A stretch of DNA of 37,701 nucleotides, taken from contig CALMLO010000003.1 in NCBI GenBank assembly GCA_937868095.1, positions 1 to 37,701 on the forward strand, given 5' to 3'. The notes beneath the pieces were generated by a model, which had not been told where the DNA came from, ran no database searches, and saw only the letters and a program-made list of their open reading frames with translations. A program made the position numbers and the translations under genes. The stretch comes from an uncultured Phycisphaerales bacterium (GTDB lineage Bacteria > Planctomycetota > Phycisphaerae > Sedimentisphaerales > Anaerohalosphaeraceae). The stretch's first letter is position 1; each line of letters starts with the position of its first letter. Shown here piece after piece: positions 7,199-15,119 of the stretch.

Positions 7199-7603
7199 CT
7201 ACAGTTCTTTCACAGCGTACAAATCTTCCAGCACCGCCGCATCCCTCAGCCCCAGCACGCCGCACACAATCTGGCGAAAATGCTCCTGGCTGCAGTCTTC
7301 TGTAATGACTGCTGAGACGCCCAGCGAGCGTGCCTGGATTTCCTGCTGAGGATTGTTCGGTTCAATCACGGCGATGGTCGGCATATCCGGGCGAATACTT
7401 TTCAGACCTTTCAGAAAAGCCCCGTCCGGCATATCCTTCAAATGCCAGTGACTGATAACGCTGTGAATCGTTTCATTTTTCAAAGAGCGAACCGCATCAT
7501 TCCCGCGGTTTAGACAAATCAATCGGATCGGCAATTCCTTAAGAGACTCGACTCGGTTGTACACTCCAATGGCCAAGACATTTGTTTTTGCGACGATATA
7601 CAT
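7199..7603 (-). CDS. Receiver-like protein lacking phosphorylation residues
   Basis: A 134-residue single-domain protein with the alternating strand/helix pattern of a CheY-like receiver. Where a receiver has its phospho-Asp (pattern D-x3-P-x3-G), this one reads SHWHLKDMPDG with Trp at the Asp position. The conserved Thr is replaced (IAVIEPN) and the Lys-Pro motif is lost (SAVITEDC). It is therefore a pseudo-receiver that probably signals by binding rather than phosphorylation. The first strand also lacks the acidic pair. The 11-base motif GACCTAAAAAG lies 14 bases before its ATG, shared with pdxJ and the CCA-adding enzyme. The hairpin array is in its 3' region. Fold assignment is by pattern, not by search. 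Confidence 0.65.
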   Translation of the reverse strand: MYIVAKTNVLAIGVYNRVESLKELPIRLICLNRGNDAVRSLKNETIHSVISHWHLKDMPDGAFLKGLKSIRPDMPTIAVIEPNNPQQEIQARSLGVSAVITEDCSQEHFRQIVCGVLGLRDAAVLEDLYAVKEL

Positions 7604-7617
7604 ATTGTGAATCTTTA

Positions 7618-7628
7618 CTTTTTAGGTC
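7618..7628 (-). promoter_or_regulatory. Shared 5'-leader motif GACCTAAAAAG, copy 1
   Basis: The minus strand reads ATAAGACCTAAAAAG, ending 14 bases before the start codon of the receiver-like gene. Upstream elements TTGCAA-N17-TGGATA would place it at the 5' end of the transcript, though that promoter is weak. The identical 11-mer occurs at 9659-9669 and 19837-19847. Confidence 0.5.
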
Positions 7629-7639
7629 TTATCCACTTT

Positions 7640-8036
7640 TCTCTTTTTATAATTGCAAAGAGCGTGCCGCTCTTTTGATTTTTTTATAAAATCTGCAACT
7701 GCTTTATTTGCAAGAGGTTATAAAATGCAAGCCCCAAAGACAAAATTAATGGCCTCGCCGCGTAAAGACCATAACAGCCGATTTTTCTGCGGCCCCAATG
7801 AGCTAACCGGAATTAATAAAAGAAAATAGGATTCATGAACCATTTTGGCCGCAGGGGACCAAAATGGCCGCAGCAGGCAAAAGCCGGGTTATACAGAATT
7901 TAATCGGCAGCGCTTTGGTCCGGGCGAATCAGCCGGAGTAGAAAGAAATGGTTCGAGTTGCTCGGATCTCGTAAAAAGATTGATTGGCAATATGTCAGCC
8001 CAAGCCGATGACGCTGGCTGTCAATCGTTTTGTCGA
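7640..8036. other. Non-coding interval with several palindromes
   Basis: About 400 bases between dapA and the receiver-like gene without a convincing gene. It holds a plus-strand terminator-like hairpin (7657-7687), a 9-bp inverted repeat CCATTTTGG/CCAAAATGG (7840-7848 and 7859-7867), and an imperfect hairpin GTCAGCC/GGCTGTC (7996-8022) just past the dapA stop that may help end its transcript. A 22-codon frame at 7835-7903 with an AGGA site is present but has no recognisable similarity. Confidence 0.5.
7657..7687 (+). terminator. Terminator-like palindrome in the upstream region of the receiver-like gene
   Basis: AAAGAGCG (7657-7664), loop TGC, CGCTCTTT (7668-7675), then TGATTTTTTT on the plus strand. 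Its form is that of an intrinsic terminator for a plus-strand RNA, yet no plus-strand gene ends here. It also sits next to the proposed -35 of the minus-strand gene at 7603, so it may be an operator instead. Confidence 0.5.
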
Positions 8037-8912
8037 TTACGACAGAATCCCATACTGGACAAGGGTCTCTCTCAATTGGGCTTTCTGGGCCTCATTGAGC
8101 GGCGTCAGAGGCAGGCGAAGCTCTTCCGATGCCAGATTGAGCATGGCCATCGCCGCCTTGACGGGGATTGGATTAGAAGCCAGACTAAGCAGGACTTTGG
8201 CCAGAGGAAAGATTTTTCGGTGCCATTTTCGGGCGGAGACGAAATCCCCTTCCAGGATCAAATCAGTCATCGCTTTGACATCCGCCGGTACAATATTGGC
8301 GACGACACTGATAACGCCTTTGCCTCCTACAGAACAAATCGGGAGAGTCAAAGAATCATCGCCTGACAGCACAGTGATGCTGCACAGGGACAGAATCTCG
8401 CTGGTCATATCCAGGGACCCCGATGCTTCTTTGATGGCCACAATGTTTTCAATCTCCGAAAGGCGGGCAACAGTCTGCGGTGTCAGCCCGCTTCCTCCGC
8501 AGCGGCCGGGGATATTGTACAGAACAAGGGGAATGTCCACTTCATCGGCAATGGCCTTGAAATGCTGATAAAAGCCCTCTTGGGTAGGTTTGTTGTAATA
8601 GGGGCAGACCTGAAGGGAGGCGTCGGCACCGACTTTGCGGGCAAAATCAGTCAGTTCAATCGCTTCGGCGGTGCTGTTGGAGCCGGTGCCGGCAATCACC
8701 GGCACTGTGCCTCCGACGGTTTTCACAACCCACTCGATAACTTTTTTATGTTCATCGTAGCTCAAGGTGGGCGACTCACCGGTAGTGCCTACCGGTACGA
8801 TGCCGTCGGTACCGCTTTCAAGATGAAACTCAACCAGTTCCTCGAGCGTTTGAAAATCCACCTGGCCATCGTGAAAAGGTGTGATTAACGCTACCAGACT
8901 TCCGCTGAACAT
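8037..8912 (-). CDS. dapA: 4-hydroxy-tetrahydrodipicolinate synthase DapA
   Basis: DapA condenses pyruvate with aspartate semialdehyde, the first committed step to lysine and diaminopimelate. The 291-residue TIM-barrel protein shows the substrate-binding GTTGESPTLS motif, the catalytic Tyr in LVLYNIPGRCGG and the Schiff-base Lys in IVAIKEASGSLDM. The open frame extends to 9020, but that part overlaps pdxJ; ATG 8912, with AAAGGG upstream, gives the standard start MFSGSLVALITPF. It is 11 bases downstream of pdxJ and very likely shares its promoter. No other lysine genes are in view. Confidence 0.97.
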   Translation of the reverse strand: MFSGSLVALITPFHDGQVDFQTLEELVEFHLESGTDGIVPVGTTGESPTLSYDEHKKVIEWVVKTVGGTVPVIAGTGSNSTAEAIELTDFARKVGADASLQVCPYYNKPTQEGFYQHFKAIADEVDIPLVLYNIPGRCGGSGLTPQTVARLSEIENIVAIKEASGSLDMTSEILSLCSITVLSGDDSLTLPICSVGGKGVISVVANIVPADVKAMTDLILEGDFVSARKWHRKIFPLAKVLLSLASNPIPVKAAMAMLNLASEELRLPLTPLNEAQKAQLRETLVQYGILS

Positions 8913-8923
8913 TTTCCGACCCT

Positions 8924-9640
8924 TTAGTTTTTGATTAATTGAATCATTTCTTTGACGGCCTCTCGAAGACCAACCAGAACGGCTCGAGAAATAATACTGT
9001 GGCCGATGTTGAACTCGCAAAGTCCTTCAATTTGGGCAACCGGTCTTATGTTCCGGTAGGTCAGACCATGGCCGGCATGGACAATCAGTCCGGCTGATAA
9101 GGCGATATCTCTGCCGTCACGCAGCTGATTGAGGGTTTTCTCGGCGGCTGCATCTGTTTTAGCATTTGCATAAAGACCGGTATGCAGCTCAACAGCATCA
9201 CAGCCGGCTTCCGCAGCGGCCAGAATCTGTTTTTCTTCCGGCAGAATAAAGGCGCTGACCAAAATCCCTTTTCGGTGCATCCGCTTGACTGTTCGGACAA
9301 TCTGTTTTTGGCATCGCAGGCAATCTAAACCGCCTTCGGTCGTCAGTTCTGCCCGGTTTTCAGGAACCAGGGTTATTTGGTCCGGACATACCTGCTCGGC
9401 AATTCGGACAATTGGTTCTGCAAGGGACATTTCCAGATTGAATTTGGAGGCAGCCGTTTCCTTCAGAATCTGCACATCCCGGTCATTGATATGCCGGCGG
9501 TCCTGCCGCAAGTGGACTGTGATTCCGTTTGCTCCTGCCAATTCACATTCTACAGCTGCCCATACAGGATCGGGTTCATCCGCCAAACGTGCCTGGCGAA
9601 TTGTGGCAACATGATCGATATTTACATTCAGTAAAGCCAT
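8924..9640 (-). CDS. pdxJ: Pyridoxine 5'-phosphate synthase PdxJ
   Basis: PdxJ closes the pyridine ring of vitamin B6 from 1-deoxyxylulose 5-phosphate and 3-amino-1-hydroxyacetone phosphate (the DXP-dependent route). The 238-residue protein carries NVNIDHVATIRQAR at its start, HLRQDRRHINDRDV, and the C-terminal LCEFNIGHSIISRAV. A TTG four codons upstream is in frame, but ATG 9640 gives the canonical MALLNVNIDHVAT start. It leads the pdxJ-dapA unit. Upstream are a good sigma-70 promoter and the GACCTAAAAAG leader motif. Confidence 0.97.
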   Translation of the reverse strand: MALLNVNIDHVATIRQARLADEPDPVWAAVECELAGANGITVHLRQDRRHINDRDVQILKETAASKFNLEMSLAEPIVRIAEQVCPDQITLVPENRAELTTEGGLDCLRCQKQIVRTVKRMHRKGILVSAFILPEEKQILAAAEAGCDAVELHTGLYANAKTDAAAEKTLNQLRDGRDIALSAGLIVHAGHGLTYRNIRPVAQIEGLCEFNIGHSIISRAVLVGLREAVKEMIQLIKN

Positions 9641-9658
9641 TTTAGAGTCCAAAGTGTC

Positions 9659-9669
9659 CTTTTTAGGTC
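9659..9669 (-). promoter_or_regulatory. Shared 5'-leader motif GACCTAAAAAG, copy 2
   Basis: An exact copy of the 11-mer, four bases after the pdxJ -10 element and 18 bases before its start codon, so it would form the very 5' end of the pdxJ-dapA mRNA. Confidence 0.55.
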
Positions 9670-9673
9670 TTTT

Positions 9674-9701
9674 ATTATACTCCCGTTCGCTTTCCTATCA
9701 A
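9674..9701 (-). promoter_or_regulatory. Sigma-70 promoter of pdxJ-dapA
   Basis: On the minus strand TTGATA (9701-9696), a 16-base spacer, then TATAAT (9679-9674). The -10 is consensus and the -35 matches four of six bases. Predicted start is at or within the GACCTAAAAAG motif. Confidence 0.65.
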
Positions 9702-9752
9702 GAAAATAGCCAAAACCTTATCAGATTTCTCGGCCCTTAACCCTACATTTCC

Positions 9753-9781
9753 TTGCTGTACTATACCATCTGAATTACTAT
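9753..9781 (+). promoter_or_regulatory. Candidate promoter giving a leaderless SDR transcript
   Basis: TTGCTG (9753-9758), a 17-base spacer and TACTAT (9776-9781). The SDR ATG begins at 9789, seven bases after the -10, so the predicted first nucleotide is at or next to the start codon. No Shine-Dalgarno is present, which agrees with a leaderless mRNA. Confidence 0.45.
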
Positions 9782-9788
9782 AGAAAAG

Positions 9789-10523
9789 ATGGAATTGAAA
9801 GATAAAACTGCTTTAATTACCGGCTCGACAGGCAAAATTGGACGCCGCTTGGCGGGGACTTTGGCGGCGGAGGGGGTGCACTGCCTTTGCCATTTTTACC
9901 GCCACAAAAGGTTAGCCGACAAGGTGGTGCAGGCCGTTTGCCGGCAGGGAGCACACGCATGGGCTCTTGAGGCCGATTTTCGCAGGGAAGACCAAATTCG
10001 CCGTCTATTTCAGAAAGCTCAGAAACACGGACCCATTGACCTTTTGATTCATACAGCGGCTCTTTTTGCCAAAACACCCATAAAAACCAGTACCCCTCGG
10101 CAGATACGCGACCTTATTCAGGTCAATTTTACCGCGTCTGCCCTGCTCGCCCATCTTTTTGTGAAATCGCTGCCGCATTCTGACAGGGGAAATCCATCTG
10201 CTAAAATTATTTTTTTTGCGGATATCGGGGCGATTCGCCCCTGGAAAAACTATTCAATTTACTGCGCTGCCAAGGCCGCTGTGATTGCCTTGACTCAATC
10301 GCTGGCCAAAGAGTTGGCTCCTCAGATAACCGTCAACGCGATTGCTCTCGGTATTGTAGAAGGCGGCTTGGACAGTCCTCAAGAGATTGCCGCCCGAAAA
10401 AAACGGATTCCTGCTGGAACATTCGTTCCGGTTGAAGAAGTCCTTGAAGCGGTGAAGTTTATCCTTAAGACTGACTCAATGACCGGCCGCGCTTTAGTAC
10501 TTGATGGGGGAGTGGTGCTTTAA
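9789..10523 (+). CDS. SDR oxidoreductase, pteridine-reductase-like
   Basis: A 244-residue short-chain dehydrogenase with a Rossmann fold: cofactor motif TGSTGKIG (residues 11-18) and catalytic Y158-x3-K162 in YSIYCAAKAA. The residue 13 before the Tyr, normally Ser, is Asp145 (FFADIGAIRPW). This Asp, the RPxxxY segment and the basic cofactor loop HFYRHKR resemble pteridine reductases such as PTR1 and FolM rather than FabG. It may therefore reduce dihydropterin or folate with NADPH, which is inference. It precedes ribBA, another enzyme of the GTP-derived pterin/flavin area, although ribBA has its own promoter. The SDR family is certain; the substrate is not. Confidence 0.85.
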   Translation: MELKDKTALITGSTGKIGRRLAGTLAAEGVHCLCHFYRHKRLADKVVQAVCRQGAHAWALEADFRREDQIRRLFQKAQKHGPIDLLIHTAALFAKTPIKTSTPRQIRDLIQVNFTASALLAHLFVKSLPHSDRGNPSAKIIFFADIGAIRPWKNYSIYCAAKAAVIALTQSLAKELAPQITVNAIALGIVEGGLDSPQEIAARKKRIPAGTFVPVEEVLEAVKFILKTDSMTGRALVLDGGVVL

Positions 10524-10561
10524 CCTCTTATATGACAAATTCTTAGACGTTTGAACAATGC

Positions 10562-10590
10562 TTTACATTTTTGAAAAGGAGGGCTATACT
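10562..10590 (+). promoter_or_regulatory. Sigma-70 promoter of ribBA
   Basis: TTTACA (10562-10567), exactly 17 bases, TATACT (10585-10590). Both hexamers match five of six consensus bases. The leader to the ATG at 10625 is only about 30 bases, too short for an FMN riboswitch. Confidence 0.75.
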
Positions 10591-10624
10591 GCACGTTTTA
10601 AAAAATGTTTTGTGAGGTTTTTCC

Positions 10625-11863
10625 ATGGATGCTTTCAGTGAAATACCGGAAATTCTTGACCAGTTGCGGCAGGGGCGAATGATTATCCTTGTCGATGATG
10701 AAGATCGTGAAAATGAAGGAGACTTAGTTTGCGCGGCGGAGCTGGTTACACCGGAAATCATCAATTTTATGGCGACCTATGGCCGCGGGCTTATTTGTCT
10801 GCCGATGGATGAAGAAGATTGTGATCGTCTCGGCCTTCACCCGCAATGTCCTGAAAATACAGCTCGTCTTGGGACGGCTTTTACCGTCAGTATTGATGCT
10901 CGGGAAGGAATTACAACCGGCATCAGCGCCGCCGACCGCGCCAGAACTATCCGCGTGGCTGTTGACCCCAAAACCAAAGCGGTGGACCTGGCGCGACCCG
11001 GCCATGTCTTTCCCCTTCGTGCCCGCAAAGGCGGCGTGCTTGTGCGAGCCGGCCAAACCGAAGGTTCGGTCGATTTGATGCGTTTGGCGGGACTAAAACC
11101 TGCCGCTGTTATCTGTGAGATTCTTAACGAGGATGGCACGATGGCTCGCGTCCCCGACCTGATTGACTATTGCAAACGCCATTCTCTTAAAATGACCTCT
11201 GTTGCGAAATTGATTGAATACCGCCTTCAGCGGGAGCAGCAGGTTCGCCGTATTCAGCAGGTCCGGCTTCCAACCGACTATGGCGAGTTTACACTGATCG
11301 GCTATGAAAGCCCCGGATCTACAGAACCCCATTTGGCTTTGTGCAAAGGCGGAATTGGGGATTTGGATGAAAATGGGAAGGTTATCGAACATCCGGAGCC
11401 GGTCTTAATTCGAGTTCATTCCGAATGCCTGACGGGAGATTTATTCCATTCGCAGCGATGTGAATGCGGCTACCAGCTGGTGGAAGCGATGAAGCGGATT
11501 AATCAGGAAGGCAAAGGCGCTTTGATTTATCTTCGCCAGGAAGGCCGGGGCATCGGGCTGGCGAACAAACTTCGAGCGTATAAACTTCAGGAACAGGGGC
11601 TGGATACCGTAGAGGCCAATGTGAAACTTGGCTTTCTCCCGGATAAGCGGGATTACGGCATTGGAGCCCAGATTTGTCGGGATTTGGGACTTCGAAATGT
11701 GCGCATTCTTACCAACAATCCCAAAAAGGTCAGCCGATTGGAGGTTTACGGGATCCATATTATTGAACAGATTCCTCTTCAGGCCAAACCCACTGAATAT
11801 AATCGAAAATATCTCCAGACCAAAAAAGTTCGCTTTGGACATCTTCTTAGTGAAGATATTTAG
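10625..11863 (+). CDS. ribBA: Bifunctional DHBP synthase / GTP cyclohydrolase II RibBA
   Basis: Provides both branches of early riboflavin synthesis: dihydroxybutanone phosphate from ribulose 5-phosphate and the pyrimidine precursor from GTP. At 412 residues it has the full fusion. The RibB half (1-205) shows [11 protein letters not shown] and [19 protein letters not shown]. The RibA half has the zinc cysteines in [18 protein letters not shown] and the catalytic RQEGRGIGL. In the RibB half, where TxxSVDA-like sequence is usual, this protein reads [14 protein letters not shown] lies eight bases before the ATG. A lipoprotein gene follows after six bases. Confidence 0.97.
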   Translation: MDAFSEIPEILDQLRQGRMIILVDDEDRENEGDLVCAAELVTPEIINFMATYGRGLICLPMDEEDCDRLGLHPQCPENTARLGTAFTVSIDAREGITTGISAADRARTIRVAVDPKTKAVDLARPGHVFPLRARKGGVLVRAGQTEGSVDLMRLAGLKPAAVICEILNEDGTMARVPDLIDYCKRHSLKMTSVAKLIEYRLQREQQVRRIQQVRLPTDYGEFTLIGYESPGSTEPHLALCKGGIGDLDENGKVIEHPEPVLIRVHSECLTGDLFHSQRCECGYQLVEAMKRINQEGKGALIYLRQEGRGIGLANKLRAYKLQEQGLDTVEANVKLGFLPDKRDYGIGAQICRDLGLRNVRILTNNPKKVSRLEVYGIHIIEQIPLQAKPTEYNRKYLQTKKVRFGHLLSEDI

Positions 11864-11869
11864 GGAAAA

Positions 11870-12397
11870 ATGAAAAAAAAGAAGAAATCAGGACCTCCTG
11901 TGTCCAGAGATGTTTGTTTAACAGGATTTTTCTTCTTTGTTTTTCTTTATACCGGCTGTGTGTCGTCGCCCCCACCCGTTGTGAATTTCAATCAGTCGGG
12001 GGCGTGTTTTAAGCCGGTTGCTGTAAAATTCGGCGGCCTGACCGAAATCCTCAAAGATCCCCAGACAAAGCAGCCCAAGACACTTCGTGTTTTTATTGAA
12101 TTGCGGGATCAGTTTGACTCAAGATTGAAAACCCCTTTTACTGTCCGTCTGGAGTTGTACAAATATGCCAGCCATAGTTCAAACCCCAAAGGTGAACATT
12201 TGAAAACCTGGCCGGACTTGGTTTTGGTTGATGCCGCCGTCAACAACCTTTATTGGCGGGATTATCTAAGGGCATATGAGTTTTTACTTGAACTGGACAG
12301 TTCGATTCCTGCCGGCGAACCGCTGCTGGCGGCGGCAGCGTGCTGGGGACCAGACTGGCCAAGATTAGAAGCAACTTATGTTTTGAATTGGCAGTAG
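11870..12397 (+). CDS. Conserved-looking lipoprotein of unknown function
   Basis: A 175-residue protein starting with a lysine-rich n-region (MKKKKK), a hydrophobic stretch and the lipobox LYTGC at about residues 26-30. The mature part has motifs TLRVFIELRDQFDSRLKTPF and WPDLVLVDAAVNNLYWRDYL, suggesting a beta-rich domain. It starts six bases after the ribBA stop with AGGG as ribosome binding site, so it is transcribed from the ribBA promoter, but no link to flavin metabolism is apparent. I do not recognise the family. Confidence 0.78.
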   Translation: MKKKKKSGPPVSRDVCLTGFFFFVFLYTGCVSSPPPVVNFNQSGACFKPVAVKFGGLTEILKDPQTKQPKTLRVFIELRDQFDSRLKTPFTVRLELYKYASHSSNPKGEHLKTWPDLVLVDAAVNNLYWRDYLRAYEFLLELDSSIPAGEPLLAAAACWGPDWPRLEATYVLNWQ

Positions 12398-12494
12398 CAA
12401 ATAAGTCGAGAAATTGAATTGATTTTATCGGTCTTTTTGGTCACTATTTCATAACTTTAATTTATAAAAATCATTCTTCTTCAGCGAGACCCAA

Positions 12495-13109
12495 GTGAAA
12501 GAACCCTTAGACGGCCAGAATCGAACGCTCGAGGAAGACGTGCTGATACGGCAAGCGCAGCACGGAGACCTGGAGGCTGCCGGTGTTTTAATTGTCCGGT
12601 ATCAAGACAGATTATATAATACAATTCTGAAAATTTGTTCCAATCCTGAAGATGCTGCGGAACTTACCCAAGATACCTTTGTCAAAGTATTGGAGAAGAT
12701 AACAGAGTTCAAAGGGAAAAGCAGCTTTTATACGTGGCTCTTTCGAATTGGCGTTAATCTGACCTTGAACTTCTGTAAACGAAGAGGGCACCTGTCCATG
12801 CGGTCGCTCGATGCTCCTGTAGGGCCCGAAGCGGGAGAAGCATCATCCCGATTATTGGGGTACCTGATGTGTCAGGACAAAGCCGACCCGGTTGGGTTGG
12901 CCCAGAATAAAGAAGTCAGAGAGATTGTGTTAAAGGCGATGGGGCGACTCGAAGAAGAACAACGAGTTGTGTTGGTTTTGCGAGATATTGAAGGTCTTAG
13001 TTATCTGGAAATTGCAGAGATTCTCGATATGGAGCTGGGTACTGTTAAAAGCCGTATAAGCAGGGCCCGTGCGGGCTTGCGGGATATGCTGGAGGCAGTA
13101 TTAGCATGA
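12495..13109 (+). CDS. ECF-type RNA polymerase sigma factor (RpoE-like)
   Basis: A 204-residue sigma factor with a GTG start (only a weak ribosome binding site upstream). Region 2 has DRLYNTILKICSNPEDAAEL then TQDTFVKVLEKITEFKGKSS and the -10 recognition helix FYTWLFRIGVNLTLNFCKRR. Region 4 has LEEEQRVVLVLRDIEGLSYL and the helix-turn-helix IAEILDMELGTVKSRISRAR. It overlaps the next gene by four bases (ATGA), the usual coupling between an ECF sigma factor and its anti-sigma factor. Its own promoter could not be assigned with confidence. Confidence 0.95.
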   Translation: MKEPLDGQNRTLEEDVLIRQAQHGDLEAAGVLIVRYQDRLYNTILKICSNPEDAAELTQDTFVKVLEKITEFKGKSSFYTWLFRIGVNLTLNFCKRRGHLSMRSLDAPVGPEAGEASSRLLGYLMCQDKADPVGLAQNKEVREIVLKAMGRLEEEQRVVLVLRDIEGLSYLEIAEILDMELGTVKSRISRARAGLRDMLEAVLA

Positions 13110-14116
13110 ATGAACAAGAGCGAGAACAAATTGATTCCCTTATTCACGGATTGCTGGACGGCCAGCTCAATGAGCGTCAGCAGACGGAACTGAAACGTTT
13201 GGCTCAGAATAATCCGTCCCTTCGTAAGGAGTTGCACGCATTATACCGCCAGAAGGAACTTTTAGGGGCTTTGCCGATTGAAAAAGCGCCCGAAGGGCTG
13301 AAGAATGAAATTCTCCTTCGTCTTGAACGTCGGATGATTTTGAATTCTGAGCCGGCGGTACCATCGCATCCGATAGGGCGGCTTCGTTTATTATTCCGAT
13401 GGACAGCCGCAGCCGCGGCAATGATCCTGCTGCCGCTGGCTATCCTGGCTTTGCTGGTGCTTCAAATAGTCAGGCCGCCTGAACAGACGGTTGGCCCTTT
13501 GGCTGCTTCTGAAAAAGGGGTCTCCGAAGAGCCGGCGAAAGAGACGACGGCTGCCTCAGAGCAGGGGACTGTCCTTGTCTTGGGCAGTTTGACTCTTCTG
13601 ACAGACCAGCCGATTGCTGTCAATGAATTTATCAAAAAATCGGTTATAGCCCAAAAACTTCTTCTGTCCGTTTCTTCGGAGCGGTTTGAAGACCGTGCTA
13701 TGTATTATGTTCAGTGCAGTCAAGCCCAGATGGCCTCGCTTCTGAAAGAACTTGAACCGGTCTGGACCATGTGCTCCAGGCAGCAGTTTGTTTTGGCTCC
13801 GTCGGATACTTCTATCCCGAAGGCCATTGTGGTGGAGAGCGTCCGCCCGGACCAAATGAAAGAGCTGATTCGCCAGACGAATCCCTCTCGTTTGCAGATG
13901 GTTGCTTCTCATATGGAGCGTCTGAATCAGCGGGGGCTCTCCGATGTATCTCTGAAAGTTCCTGCTGAAACGGCAGATTCCGGGGGACAGACTATCCCGC
14001 CGGCAAAACCCAAACTGGCTTGGGAAGAAGAACGGCCCGCAGGAGAGGCCGTTGCGGCTCAGGGGCCGGATGTTCGCCTTGTGATTGTTGTTAAGAACCA
14101 GGCGGAAGAAAAATAA
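13106..14116 (+). CDS. Membrane protein, probable anti-sigma factor
   Basis: A 336-residue single-pass membrane protein translationally coupled to the ECF sigma gene. The N-terminal cytoplasmic part (about 1-90) is helical, with DSLIHGLLDGQLNERQQTEL then KRLAQNNPSLRKELHALYRQ, which resembles the sigma-binding helices of anti-sigma factors but lacks the zinc-binding H-x3-C-x2-C motif. One transmembrane helix follows at about 98-118 (AAAAAMILLPLAILALLVLQ). The extracytoplasmic part is about 215 residues, with no recognised domain, and probably senses envelope conditions. The assignment rests on position and topology. Confidence 0.75.
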   Translation: MNEQEREQIDSLIHGLLDGQLNERQQTELKRLAQNNPSLRKELHALYRQKELLGALPIEKAPEGLKNEILLRLERRMILNSEPAVPSHPIGRLRLLFRWTAAAAAMILLPLAILALLVLQIVRPPEQTVGPLAASEKGVSEEPAKETTAASEQGTVLVLGSLTLLTDQPIAVNEFIKKSVIAQKLLLSVSSERFEDRAMYYVQCSQAQMASLLKELEPVWTMCSRQQFVLAPSDTSIPKAIVVESVRPDQMKELIRQTNPSRLQMVASHMERLNQRGLSDVSLKVPAETADSGGQTIPPAKPKLAWEEERPAGEAVAAQGPDVRLVIVVKNQAEEK

Positions 14117-14271
14117 GCCGCCGGCAAAAAGCACCGATTCTTTCTCCATTCTTGAAAATAACTCCTGTTTGCTCTGTTCAAAGACAGTCAGTATGAACGA
14201 TTTTCAGACTTGTCTGACTTTCAAAAATTCGGCCCAAATCCCCTCCTTTTCATGTTCAGCCGGCTCAGGAA

Positions 14272-14300
14272 TTGACAGCCGCCATTTATCAGGATACCAT
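14272..14300 (+). promoter_or_regulatory. Promoter of surE
   Basis: TTGACA (14272-14277, consensus), 17 bases, TACCAT (14295-14300, four of six). It lies about 50 bases before the surE ATG, inside the 230-base gap after the anti-sigma gene. Confidence 0.5.
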
Positions 14301-14348
14301 AGCGGCCAATAAATAAAAGGCCCCCTGAAAACCAAAAAGGAATTATCC

Positions 14349-15119
14349 ATGCATATATTATTGACCAATGATGACGGCATTTTTGCACCAGGCCTGGCCG
14401 CAATGTATTCTCGTCTATGCCGGCTCGGCAAGGTTACTGTAGTAGCGCCGGCCGATGTCCAGTCTGGTGCCGGCCACAGTATTTCTCTCCGCGAAATCCG
14501 CTGCGACCCTGTTGAAATTGTCGGCAAATTCTCCGGATTCTGCGTAGAGGGTTCGCCCGCCGATTGCGTCAAACTGGCGATGAATGAGCTGATTGATGAG
14601 AATGAGCCGGTTGACCTGCTGATTTCCGGCATAAACTGCGGTGCTAATGTAGGAATCAATATTTTTTATTCCGGCACGGTGGCCGGGGCCATAGAAGGGG
14701 CTTTTTACGGTCTGCCGGCGGTAGCCGTCAGTGCGGCGGCCGATGAGCCGATGAATTATGAAGCAGCGGCAGATTATGCCCTTGAGGTGCTCACAAGGAT
14801 TCTCCCGCTTTCAGCAGGTCAGGTAGTGAATCTCAACATCCCCCGTCTTTCAGAAGGCAGGCCGAAAGGGGTTCTGGTGGTCCCGCAGTCCACTCATGGC
14901 TTTGAAGAATCCTATCATATAGATGAAGACGCCAACGGCCAGGGAGTGTATCGATTGAAGGGCGGTCCTCATCGTGACCCCCATGCAGAAGAGCCCGCCA
15001 CGGACACACAGGCGCTGGCCGCCGGTTTTATTACGCTCACGGGTCTGCGGCTGGATTTGACCGATTTGACCATCAATGAACGATTGAAAAAACTCTCTTT
15101 TTTGTTGGAGACAAAGTGA
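14349..15119 (+). CDS. surE: 5'/3'-nucleotidase SurE
   Basis: SurE is a metal-dependent phosphatase acting on nucleoside monophosphates, associated with stationary-phase survival. The 256-residue protein has the metal-binding start LLTNDDGIFAPG (Asp-Asp), the AGHSIS segment, GSPADCVKLA and the ISGINCGANVGINIFYSGTV active-site region. An AAGGA site precedes the ATG. It is followed, with a four-base overlap, by a membrane protein gene. Identification is firm. Confidence 0.96.
   Translation: MHILLTNDDGIFAPGLAAMYSRLCRLGKVTVVAPADVQSGAGHSISLREIRCDPVEIVGKFSGFCVEGSPADCVKLAMNELIDENEPVDLLISGINCGANVGINIFYSGTVAGAIEGAFYGLPAVAVSAAADEPMNYEAAADYALEVLTRILPLSAGQVVNLNIPRLSEGRPKGVLVVPQSTHGFEESYHIDEDANGQGVYRLKGGPHRDPHAEEPATDTQALAAGFITLTGLRLDLTDLTINERLKKLSFLLETK

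Noticed and set aside
7835..7903. 22-codon ORF with an AGGA ribosome binding site
   Set aside because: It overlaps a palindrome and has no similarity or context supporting translation.
7904..8010. Basic, S18-like looking residues (RKKIDWQYVS) after the dapA 3' end
   Set aside because: The resemblance to ribosomal protein S18 is limited to a few residues, with stops in frame and no conserved C-terminus.
7845..8366. Plus-strand open frame of 173 codons
   Set aside because: Its right half is the antisense of dapA, and the left half shows no recognisable protein pattern or good ribosome binding site.
10591..10624. FMN riboswitch before ribBA
   Set aside because: The predicted leader is about 30 bases, far too short.
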